This document shows, one piece after another, positions 7,697 to 13,159 of a stretch of 13,159 nucleotides of DNA. The stretch covers positions 1 to 13,159 of the forward strand of contig JAFDBU010000235.1 in the NCBI GenBank assembly GCA_019313095.1, written 5' to 3'. The translations under genes and the position numbers were made by a program. Each line of letters starts with the position of its first letter. The first letter of the stretch is position 1. Source of the DNA: Deltaproteobacteria bacterium. Lineage in GTDB: Bacteria > Desulfobacterota > Desulfobulbia > Desulfobulbales > BM004. Under the pieces are notes generated by a model. It saw only the letters and a list, made by a program, of their open reading frames with translations. It made no database searches and had not been told where the DNA came from.

Positions 7697-8304
7697 GCTT
7701 TGAAATCCTTCAGCAGTGGATGGAAGTCAGCATCTTCCGGCAGGAGCAGCGGTTCGAGATTGGGGTGGCCGGTAAATACAATGCCGAAAAAATCGTGGGT
7801 TTCTCTCTCGTGCCAGTCGGCACCCTGGTATATATGGGAAATAGTCTGTATTTCCGCTTTGTTACGGTCCAGTCTTGCACGGATTACAACCCGGCACAGT
7901 TCATCGAAGTGGTTGAAATCATAGACTACTTCCAGCTCCTGATCAGCAATCCAGTCAACCCCGGTGACGGCCTCGATAAAAAAGCCCTGACGGTTAAGAA
8001 TCTCGGCAGCAGCCACAACTTTCTCGGGCGGCAGGGCAACATCCAGGTGATACCCCTTGACCTGATAATCAGTTTCCTGCGGTCCCGGTGGTGGTGGAGG
8101 TGGTTCAGCCGCTTCAGCTCCAGCTTTCTCCTCTTCTGCCGTGCTGCTTTCCCCAGCCTGTGCTTCTGCTTCAGAGGCAACTTCTGCTGCCGGTGCAGCA
8201 TCTTCGGTCGGAACTTCAGTCTCCGCAGCTTCCTTGACATCAGGTTTGGCCTGGAGCTCTTAATACAGACTGCTTAATGCCTCTTTTATCTTTGCCAGCA
8301 GCAT
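7693..8304 (-). CDS. nuoC: NADH-quinone oxidoreductase subunit C, reading frame interrupted by TAA at codon 15
   Basis: NuoC is the 30-kDa-type structural subunit that packs against NuoD and NuoB. The conserved domain occupies about residues 82-203 and contains the signature ERETHDFFGIVFTGHP (from 166) and LLLPEDADFHPLLKD. The natural start is the ATG at 8304, four bases after the nuoB stop, giving MLLAKIKEALSSLY. This is followed by an in-frame TAA at 8262-8260. The same frame then continues as ELQAKPDVKEAAE, a 60-residue acidic Ala/Glu linker with six prolines (68-73), and the domain. No ATG, GTG or TTG lies in frame between the TAA and a GTG at 8016. Starting there would delete the first strand of the domain. 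A CTG at 8046 six bases after AAGGGG is a possible rescue start. A base error, a true nonsense mutation and non-canonical initiation are all open. The 3' end overlaps nuoD by four bases. Confidence 0.8.
8260..8262 (-). other. In-frame ochre codon inside nuoC
   Basis: The TAA (8262 down to 8260) follows CTG-TAT and precedes GAG-CTC-CAG in the nuoC frame. Reading is continuous in one frame before and after, so a single substitution (for example from GAA, CAA or AAA) explains it and no frameshift is needed. Confidence 0.85.
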
Positions 8305-8307
8305 TTT

Positions 8308-8826
8308 CTACTTGGCCTCCACCCGTGGCCATCTCCGGAAGCCGGTGACCTTTTCTTCAAGTTGCAAAATACCTTCAATAAGTGCCTCAGGTCTGGGCGG
8401 GCAACCGGGAATATAAACATCCACCGGCAGGAATTTATCCGCTCCCTCGACAATGCCGTACTGGCCTTCGAAAACAAAGGGACCGCCTGAAATGGCGCAG
8501 TTGCCCATGGCAATTACCCACTTGGGTTCCGGCATCTGGTCATAAAGTGTTTTAACCGCCGGCTCCATTTTCTTGGAGATGGTTCCCGCCACGATCATGA
8601 CATCGCACTGTCTCGGTGAGGGCCTGAACACTTCCGCCCCGAAACGGGCCAGGTCAAATCGTGAGGCGCCTGTCGCCATCATTTCAATAGCGCAGCAGGC
8701 AAGGCCGAAGGTCATTGGCCACAATGAATTGGCCCGCCCAAGTGACAGAATCTTGTCAAGGGTATCAAAATGAATTATCGGGGGTTGTACGTCTTGCGTT
8801 CCCACTTGAACACTCCCTTTTTCCAT
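8308..8826 (-). CDS. nuoB: NADH-quinone oxidoreductase subunit B, cluster N2 protein
   Basis: This subunit binds [4Fe-4S] cluster N2, the final electron carrier before quinone. The four ligands are visible, numbered from the ATG at 8826: the tandem Cys44-Cys45 in [10 protein letters not shown], Cys110 in GNCAISGG, and Cys142 in [13 protein letters not shown]. Length is 172 residues, normal for the short NuoB form. The start is ambiguous. The ATG at 8826 lies 52 bases inside nuoA with a poor ribosome site. A GTG at 8805 (seven codons later) has GGGAG seven bases upstream and would shorten the protein to 165 residues without touching the conserved core. Either way nuoA and nuoB overlap. The nuoC ATG begins four bases after the stop. 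Confidence 0.96.
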   Translation of the reverse strand: MEKGSVQVGTQDVQPPIIHFDTLDKILSLGRANSLWPMTFGLACCAIEMMATGASRFDLARFGAEVFRPSPRQCDVMIVAGTISKKMEPAVKTLYDQMPEPKWVIAMGNCAISGGPFVFEGQYGIVEGADKFLPVDVYIPGCPPRPEALIEGILQLEEKVTGFRRWPRVEAK

Positions 8827-9176
8827 GCATACACTAGTGCCAGCGATAAAATGCCGACGAAAATAAGGATCTCCACAAAGTCACGAATAACAAAGCCGCT
8901 GTCATAGGCCAGGGCTACTGGAAACAGGAAAAGAATGTCAACGTCAAAGGCGAGAAAAATTAAGGCATAAAGGTAGTATACAATACCGAACCTGATCCAG
9001 GCATCCCCGATCGGTTCAACACCGCATTCTATAAACTGCCTGGTCTTGTTTGAAATGTTTCTGGTACTGCGGGGGGCAAAAATATGAGCAATAATAAATG
9101 GCCCTACTGCCATAAGAAGACCGCCCAGAAAAAAGGCGGCAACATAAAGATGGTCCAATATAGGTTGTTGTGCCAC
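8775..9176 (-). CDS. nuoA: NADH-quinone oxidoreductase subunit A
   Basis: The first gene of the operon encodes a 133-residue, three-helix membrane subunit that sits beside NuoH at the quinone end. The conserved loop after the first helix contains the ECGVEP motif with its cysteine ([16 protein letters not shown], about residues 48-63). The second helix carries the acidic [13 protein letters not shown] motif, both typical of NuoA and its mitochondrial ND3 relative. The start is a GTG at 9176 with an excellent AAGGAG site eight bases upstream; no nearby ATG competes. The 3' end overlaps nuoB by 52 bases, or 31 if nuoB starts at its GTG. A sigma70-like promoter lies 52-80 bases upstream. Confidence 0.96.
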   Translation of the reverse strand: MAQQPILDHLYVAAFFLGGLLMAVGPFIIAHIFAPRSTRNISNKTRQFIECGVEPIGDAWIRFGIVYYLYALIFLAFDVDILFLFPVALAYDSGFVIRDFVEILIFVGILSLALVYAWKKGVFKWERKTYNPR

Positions 9177-9212
9177 GCTAAGAGCTCCTTGTTAAGGTAG
9201 CAGGTTAACACT

Positions 9213-9223
9213 CCGCTTAGCGG
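9213..9223. promoter_or_regulatory. Short palindrome at the predicted nuo transcription start
   Basis: CCGCTTAGCGG is a perfect 5-1-5 palindrome spanning the expected start site of the nuoA promoter. It could be an operator or a small stem at the 5' end of the message. Short palindromes occur by chance, so this is only a candidate. Confidence 0.25.
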
Positions 9224-9227
9224 CAGT

Positions 9228-9256
9228 TTCATAATTCAAACACTACCCCTTGTCAA
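9228..9256 (-). promoter_or_regulatory. Putative sigma70 promoter of the nuo operon
   Basis: Reading leftwards, a perfect -35 box TTGACA (9256-9251) is separated by 17 bases from TATGAA (9233-9228), a four-of-six match to TATAAT. The predicted start is near 9221, leaving a leader of about 45 bases to the nuoA GTG. The -35 box is itself the centre of the palindrome CCTTGACAAGG. Confidence 0.6.
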
Positions 9257-9491
9257 GGACAAACTAAGCAAGGTTTTAGAAAAAATTCCCACCTGGTAAG
9301 CCCTGGCACCAAGCTAAAGTACCACAATGTATCAGCTCAAAAACGGCGGGCAAAATTGGAAATTTCGGCATCCGCCTACAATGACAGCAAGTTAGGTATT
9401 TATACCCATAACCAAATTGGGCATTTTTACCAGGTTTTGAAAAAAGAACCGGGAACTGCATATCACTCATTTGTCAGGATATATTGAAGCT
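9257..9491. other. Gene-free stretch upstream of the nuo promoter
   Basis: No convincing gene is seen here. The stretch holds AT-rich sequence, a palindrome GGTAT-TT-ATACC at 9395-9406, and a spaced inverted pair ACCTGGTAA (about 9291-9299) and TTACCAGG(T) (about 9427-9435). The inverted pair has imperfect A/T-rich flanking similarity. A 64-codon minus-strand frame covering 9276-9470 has no recognisable motif and I do not call it a gene. The stretch may be the remains of a small non-coding element or simply an untranslated region. Confidence 0.4.
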
Positions 9492-9492
9492 C

Positions 9493-9515
9493 CCTCGCGG
9501 CAAGCTGCAAGGAAT
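9493..9515. repeat. REP-like hairpin repeat, intergenic copy
   Basis: CCTCGCGGC-AA-GCTGCAAGG followed by GGAAT-type flank is a near copy of the unit at 9559-9581 in the same orientation, 66 bases away. The arms pair over nine positions with two G:T-type wobbles. It lies between the aminotransferase and the nuo promoter and has no T-tract, so it does not look like an intrinsic terminator. Confidence 0.65.
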
Positions 9516-9554
9516 CTCCTGATGTAAGGATGTTGATTTTATCAAATGCGCTCA

Positions 9555-10871
9555 CTAACCCCGCAGCAAGCTGCGAGGAATGCGTTCGCTTTTCCTGTTC
9601 AGCAGCTTTTCGATGCTAACCATCTGGATGCAGATTGCCACTAGTTCCATCGCTGTTTTAACATCTGCAGCAACAGGAAATGAAGGAGCAATGCGGATAT
9701 TTTTATTTTCCGGATCCTTGCCATAGGGAAAGGTTGCCCCGGCTGGTGTCAGTTTGACTCCCGCTGCTGCCGCTTGTTTGATTACATCCTGGGCGCAGCC
9801 GGGCAGAGTATCAATACTGATAAAATAGCCGCCGTTCGGTTTACTCCATGATGCTATCTTGCTACCGGCAAGTTCTTTATCAAGTACATCCAGAACAGCA
9901 TCAAACTTCGGTTTCAGAATTTTCGCATGTTTTTTCATGTGCGCTTCGATGCCGGCAAGATTTTTGAAGAACAGCACATGCCTCAACTGATTCAATTTAT
10001 TAGGCCCGATAGTCTGGTACTTTATCTTGCTAAGGATGAATTCTATATTCTTTCTGCTTGCCGCCATCATGGCCACGCCTGATCCGGCAAAGCTTATTTT
10101 TGATGTTGAACCGAAGAGCAGGGTCCGCTCCGGGTTACCAGCATCCTTACTGGCGGTTAACATGTTTTTCAGAGGGTCTCTTTTCTCTGAAAGGTGATGT
10201 ACCGCATAGGCATTATCACAGAATATTTTGAAATCATTTGCCTTGGTCCGCATGGCGGCCAGCCGTTCGACCACAGCATCGGAATAAGTAACTCCGGTAG
10301 GGTTACTGTATTTGGGAACACACCATATACCTTTTATATCTTCATCTGCGGCAGCAAGTTCCTCAACGGCATCCATGTCAGGTCCTTCAACACCCATGGC
10401 AACGGTTATCATCTCAATCCCGAGGTACTGACAAACGGCAAAATGCCGATCATACCCCGGGCTGGGACAGAGGAATTTGATCCTGTCCTGTTTTCCCCAA
10501 GGCTGCGTGCTGTCCGCAAACCCGTAGACCAGCGCCCCCATCATGGTGTCATGCATCATTTTCAGGCTGGCACTGTCACCGACGATAATCTCGTTGTCAG
10601 CAACTTCCAGATAATCGGCAAACAGTTTTTTTGCCTCGTTGATACCATCAAGCCCGCCGTAATTCCGGCAATCAACCCCTGAGTGGGAACGGTATTCACG
10701 GCTGATGTCACCGGTCAGCATTTCCATGGCAAGATCCAGCTGCTCGGGACTGGGTTTACCGCGGGTCATGTCCAGGGTGAGGTTTTTTCCCTGAAACGCA
10801 GTGTAACGGGCTAACAGTTTTTCCTTCCGGGCCTGTAAATCAGCGGTGCTTTGTTCTGCAAACGGTGTCAT
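9555..10871 (-). CDS. PLP-dependent aminotransferase, type Ic aspartate aminotransferase family
   Basis: A 438-residue cytosolic fold-type I aminotransferase. The PLP-binding set is visible: NPTG at 190-193, Asp219 and Tyr222 in FCDNAYAVHHL, and the Schiff-base lysine Lys258 in FGSTSKISFAGSG. NYGGLDG (70-76) and the TRGKPSPEQLDL start match the subgroup that includes the Corynebacterium-type aspartate aminotransferase, formerly filed with MocR-like aminotransferases. Aspartate/2-oxoglutarate transamination is the likely reaction, but substrate range cannot be read from sequence. The last eight or so residues (IPRSLLRG) come from a hairpin repeat and are probably not native. The ATG at 10871 has AAGGA eight bases upstream. 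It follows truA by 65 bases and may share its transcript. Confidence 0.88.
   Translation of the reverse strand: MTPFAEQSTADLQARKEKLLARYTAFQGKNLTLDMTRGKPSPEQLDLAMEMLTGDISREYRSHSGVDCRNYGGLDGINEAKKLFADYLEVADNEIIVGDSASLKMMHDTMMGALVYGFADSTQPWGKQDRIKFLCPSPGYDRHFAVCQYLGIEMITVAMGVEGPDMDAVEELAAADEDIKGIWCVPKYSNPTGVTYSDAVVERLAAMRTKANDFKIFCDNAYAVHHLSEKRDPLKNMLTASKDAGNPERTLLFGSTSKISFAGSGVAMMAASRKNIEFILSKIKYQTIGPNKLNQLRHVLFFKNLAGIEAHMKKHAKILKPKFDAVLDVLDKELAGSKIASWSKPNGGYFISIDTLPGCAQDVIKQAAAAGVKLTPAGATFPYGKDPENKNIRIAPSFPVAADVKTAMELVAICIQMVSIEKLLNRKSERIPRSLLRG
9559..9581. repeat. REP-like hairpin repeat overlapping the aminotransferase 3' end
   Basis: CCCCGCAGC-AA-GCTGCGAGG is a nine-base-pair hairpin with one wobble, followed by AAT on the plus strand. 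It matches the unit at 9493-9515 in loop, right arm and flank. On the minus strand it encodes the last residues IPRSLLRG of the aminotransferase, ending two bases before the TAG. This looks like a dispersed palindromic element that landed at the gene's end and now supplies its tail. Confidence 0.7.
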
Positions 10872-10936
10872 GTTTACATTCCTTATATATAGTTACAAGT
10901 GAGAAAATGCATGAGGCATTGGTGTATAATCATGAT

Positions 10937-11734
10937 TCAACAATTTGTTCCTGAATTATATCGGCGCCAAGAATAATGCACTTCTTTTAAAAAAAGGCCG
11001 TGGGCAGGTGCGGTTGGTCCTGCGGCCGACCTGTCTCCGGCAGCCAGGATATCGGCCATCTCTGAAGGCATCAATCTGCCCTGCCCAATCTCAAGCAGGG
11101 TACCGACAATATTCCTTACCATATGGCGCAAAAAGCCGTCACCGGTAATTACGAATCTATGATAATTTCCATCCCGGGTTTTATTGATTCCGGCCTCGAT
11201 TATGGTTCGTACTGCTCCCCTGCCAATTGATTCCGGATCACGGGAACCGGAACCCTCAAAGCTTGAAAAATCATGGGTGCCGGTGACATGTGCCAGGCCC
11301 GCCTCCATTGCCGCGAAATCAAGTTCCGGGAATATATGGGTCCAGTAAAGACGTTCTGTCGGCAGCTGCACCGGACCGTTTGTCAGATTGTACCAGTATG
11401 TTTTGGCCCTGGCACTTCGCCGGGCATGAAAATCGGCTGCGACCTCGGCTGCAGCCAGTATCCTTATGTCGCCCGGCAGCAAACTGTTTAAACCCTTGGC
11501 AAAACCCTGACAGGGAATATTGGTGCAGGTCTCAAAGTTGGCCACCATGCCCAAGGCATGAACGCCGGCATCAGTTCTGCCGGCCCCATGCAGACAGCAG
11601 TATTCGCCTGTCATAACCTGGAGCCCTTCCTCGATAACACCCTGAATTGTCTTTTCAGACTTCTGCTTCTGCCAGCCGGCATATCCTGTTCCATCAAAAG
11701 CCAGCAGTAGCTTTATGTTTCGCTTCTGGCTCAC
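10937..11734 (-). CDS. truA: tRNA pseudouridine(38-40) synthase TruA
   Basis: This enzyme isomerises uridines 38-40 in the tRNA anticodon stem to pseudouridine. Catalytic Asp55 is in the hallmark GAGRTDAGVHALG motif. The N-terminus has LAFDGTGYAGWQKQ, a typical TruA opening, and the C-terminus has FLRHMVRNIVGTLLEIG and GLFLKEVHY. I chose the GTG at 11734, whose GTGA overlaps the argC stop by four bases. It gives a 265-residue protein of normal length that begins just before the first conserved strand. An upstream start at 11782 is open in frame but would add 16 residues inside argC with no homology expected. The short overlap implies translational coupling to argC. Confidence 0.95.
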   Translation of the reverse strand: MSQKRNIKLLLAFDGTGYAGWQKQKSEKTIQGVIEEGLQVMTGEYCCLHGAGRTDAGVHALGMVANFETCTNIPCQGFAKGLNSLLPGDIRILAAAEVAADFHARRSARAKTYWYNLTNGPVQLPTERLYWTHIFPELDFAAMEAGLAHVTGTHDFSSFEGSGSRDPESIGRGAVRTIIEAGINKTRDGNYHRFVITGDGFLRHMVRNIVGTLLEIGQGRLMPSEMADILAAGDRSAAGPTAPAHGLFLKEVHYSWRRYNSGTNC

Positions 11735-12768
11735 GGGAACAACGGCACCCCGAGAAGTCCCCTGGTCTCCGGCAGTCCGCACATGAGGTTCATATTCTGT
11801 ACCGCCTGCCCGGCTGCTCCCTTGACCAGGTTATCGATTGCCGCCAGAACAACTATTCTGCCGGTCCTGCTGTCAAATTTAAAACCCAGATCACAATAAT
11901 TTGATCCCCGGACAAACTGTGTTGCCGGAAATGCCCCTGGTTCACAGAGTCTGACAAAAGGCTCATTCTTATAAAAATTCCGGTACAGTTCATACACCTC
12001 ATCATCTGTCATGGACTTGCTCATTGTGGCATAGATCGTACTGAGAATACCTCGGGACATCGGCAGGAGATGCGGTGTAAAGGATATGGCAACTGATTTA
12101 TTACACAGTGCGCTTATTTCCTGCTCCATCTCCGGAGTATGGCGGTGTGCTGCAACCTTATATGCTTTAAAACCTTCAGTCACTTCACAAAAAAGTGTCC
12201 CGGTCTGGGCCAGGCGTCCGGCCCCTGAGGCACCGGACTTTGAATCAACTATCAGGGTTTCAGGTTCGACAACCCCGGCCTGCAGCAACGGCGCGACACC
12301 TAGAATTACGCTGGTGGGATAACATCCTGGGTTTGCCACCAGCTGGGCTGCCGCAATCTGCTGCCGGTGCAGTTCGGGAAGGCCATAGATTGCCTTAGCA
12401 AGGTATTCCTGTGCTGTGTGCTTCTGGTACCACTTTTCATAAACAGCTGCATCGTGGATCCTGAAATCAGCAGACAGATCAACGACCTTTTTCCCTACCC
12501 GTAATAGATCAGGAACAATTGCCATGGCTGTCTGGTGTGGCACCGCCGTAAAAAACAGATCCGCCCGTTCCGCCAGCTTTTCCATCTGCAGATCTTCACA
12601 AACAATGTCAACCATGCCGGCCAGACTAGGATATACATCGGCAAGCTTTTTCCCTTTATATTGCCTTGATGTGGCCACTTTAAGCTTGACATCAGGGCAA
12701 CTGCAGAGCAGGCGTGCCAGTTCCACCCCGGTATAGCCTGATGCCCCTACGATTCCGATACGGATCAT
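11731..12768 (-). CDS. argC: N-acetyl-gamma-glutamyl-phosphate reductase
   Basis: This is the third step of arginine synthesis: NADPH-dependent reduction of N-acetylglutamyl phosphate to the semialdehyde. The N-terminal Rossmann motif GASGYTG (residues 8-14) binds NADPH, and catalytic Cys149 lies in ANPGCYPTS. The SKSGASGAGR loop and the AHRHTPEMEQE helix with the catalytic histidine region follow. At 345 residues it is full length. The ATG at 12768 has a strong AGGAG six bases upstream. The gene begins 79 bases after the rpsI terminator, so it should have its own promoter in that gap, but I see no convincing -35/-10 pair there. The stop overlaps truA. Confidence 0.97.
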   Translation of the reverse strand: MIRIGIVGASGYTGVELARLLCSCPDVKLKVATSRQYKGKKLADVYPSLAGMVDIVCEDLQMEKLAERADLFFTAVPHQTAMAIVPDLLRVGKKVVDLSADFRIHDAAVYEKWYQKHTAQEYLAKAIYGLPELHRQQIAAAQLVANPGCYPTSVILGVAPLLQAGVVEPETLIVDSKSGASGAGRLAQTGTLFCEVTEGFKAYKVAAHRHTPEMEQEISALCNKSVAISFTPHLLPMSRGILSTIYATMSKSMTDDEVYELYRNFYKNEPFVRLCEPGAFPATQFVRGSNYCDLGFKFDSRTGRIVVLAAIDNLVKGAAGQAVQNMNLMCGLPETRGLLGVPLFP

Positions 12769-12847
12769 TTTGTTCTCCTGATTTATTTGCAGCTTAAGAA
12801 GGATTGGTTAACAAATAACAATGGATCGAACAGTAATAAATATAAAC

Positions 12848-12891
12848 AAAAAAAAACAGGGGAAGACAACAGCAAATGTGTCTTCCCCTGT
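12848..12891 (-). terminator. Intrinsic terminator after rpsI
   Basis: A perfect 13-bp stem (arms 12879-12891 and 12856-12868, ACAGGGGAAGACA and its complement) closes a 10-base loop. On the minus strand it runs straight into a tract of about nine T. It lies 36 bases past the rpsI stop and should end the ribosomal protein transcript before argC. Confidence 0.95.
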
Positions 12892-12927
12892 GTGTCAAAT
12901 ACGGGGTTTGAAACCGTAAAATAAATT

Positions 12928-13159
12928 TTATCGTTTCGAGAACTGGAATTTTGCCCTGGCTCCTTTCTGACCATACTTCTTTCTTTCCTTGGCTCTGGGG
13001 TCCCTCGTCAAAAGGCCTGTTTTCTTCAAGGTCAGCCTGTATTCGGGGTTAACCTCCAGCAAAGCCCTGGAGATACCATGGCGCAGAGCTTCTGCCTGGG
13101 CATTCTTACCGCCGCCTTTCAGGGTGGCAAAGACATCATATTGCTCGTTTGTTTCAGTC
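12928..13159 (-). CDS. rpsI: 30S ribosomal protein S9, C-terminal part
   Basis: The last 76 residues of S9, which reaches the P-site tRNA with its C-terminal tail. The family core [21 protein letters not shown] is followed by [20 protein letters not shown] and the diagnostic terminal FSKR, whose final arginine contacts tRNA. The gene is cut by the right edge, so its start is not seen; rplM is its usual upstream partner. A strong terminator follows, so rpsI does not obviously read into argC. Confidence 0.97.
   Translation of the reverse strand, partial: TETNEQYDVFATLKGGGKNAQAEALRHGISRALLEVNPEYRLTLKKTGLLTRDPRAKERKKYGQKGARAKFQFSKR

Noticed and set aside
7926..8240. A 104-codon minus-strand frame within the nuoC linker, rich in Arg and Lys
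   Set aside because: It is a shifted reading of the Ala/Glu/Pro linker; the nuoC frame has the family domain downstream, and basic low-complexity peptides are expected from this shift.
8260..8262. Frameshift or recoding by selenocysteine/pyrrolysine at the nuoC stop
   Set aside because: The frame is identical on both sides, so no shift is needed, and the codon is TAA rather than TGA or TAG.
9276..9470. A 64-codon minus-strand frame upstream of nuoA
   Set aside because: It has no recognisable motif, lies next to repeats and runs into the promoter region; it overlaps inverted repeats and looks non-coding.
9533..9545. Palindrome TTGAT-TTT-ATCAA as a terminator of the aminotransferase gene
   Set aside because: The stem is only five AT-rich pairs and no T-tract follows on the minus strand.
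11735..11782. Extended truA start 16 codons upstream
   Set aside because: It would overlap argC by 52 bases and add residues before the conserved TruA start; the GTG in the GTGA overlap is a better fit.

Overview
All supported genes lie on the minus strand, so transcription runs from high to low coordinates. Gene families and order suggest a Gram-negative bacterium of the former Deltaproteobacteria, probably a sulfate-reducing or sulfur-disproportionating Desulfobulbales-like lineage. This is inferred from a complex I locus with MrpD-like subunits, an rpsI-argC-truA block and a type Ic aspartate aminotransferase. I cannot name a species.

Layout from the right edge leftwards: the 3' end of rpsI (ribosomal protein S9) is followed by a strong intrinsic terminator. 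Then come argC (arginine biosynthesis) and truA (tRNA pseudouridine synthase), coupled by a 4-base GTGA overlap, and a PLP-dependent aminotransferase. A 378-base gene-free stretch follows, with two hairpin repeats and a good sigma70-type promoter. The rest of the window is one long respiratory operon: nuoA, B, C, D, H, I, J, K, an MrpD-like antiporter subunit, a 91-residue two-helix protein, a second antiporter-type subunit with a NuoL-style C-terminus, and the start of a nuoM-type gene cut by the left edge.

The operon encodes a proton- or sodium-translocating complex I. NuoB, C, D and I form the peripheral connecting module that carries Fe-S clusters N2, N6a and N6b to quinone. NuoA, H, J, K and the antiporter-type subunits form the membrane arm. 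The NADH-oxidising subunits NuoE, F and G are not in the window, so this may be an 11-subunit-type enzyme fed by ferredoxin or another donor, unless those genes lie elsewhere.

Main oddities: (1) the natural nuoC reading frame contains an in-frame TAA at codon 15, with clear coding sequence in the same frame on both sides; (2) the MrpD-like subunit ends in a histidine-rich tail built from a 21-bp tandem repeat, with His on a strict seven-residue period; (3) the locus carries more antiporter-type subunits than expected plus an unfamiliar small membrane protein; (4) a REP-like hairpin repeat supplies the last codons of the aminotransferase, with a second copy just downstream.
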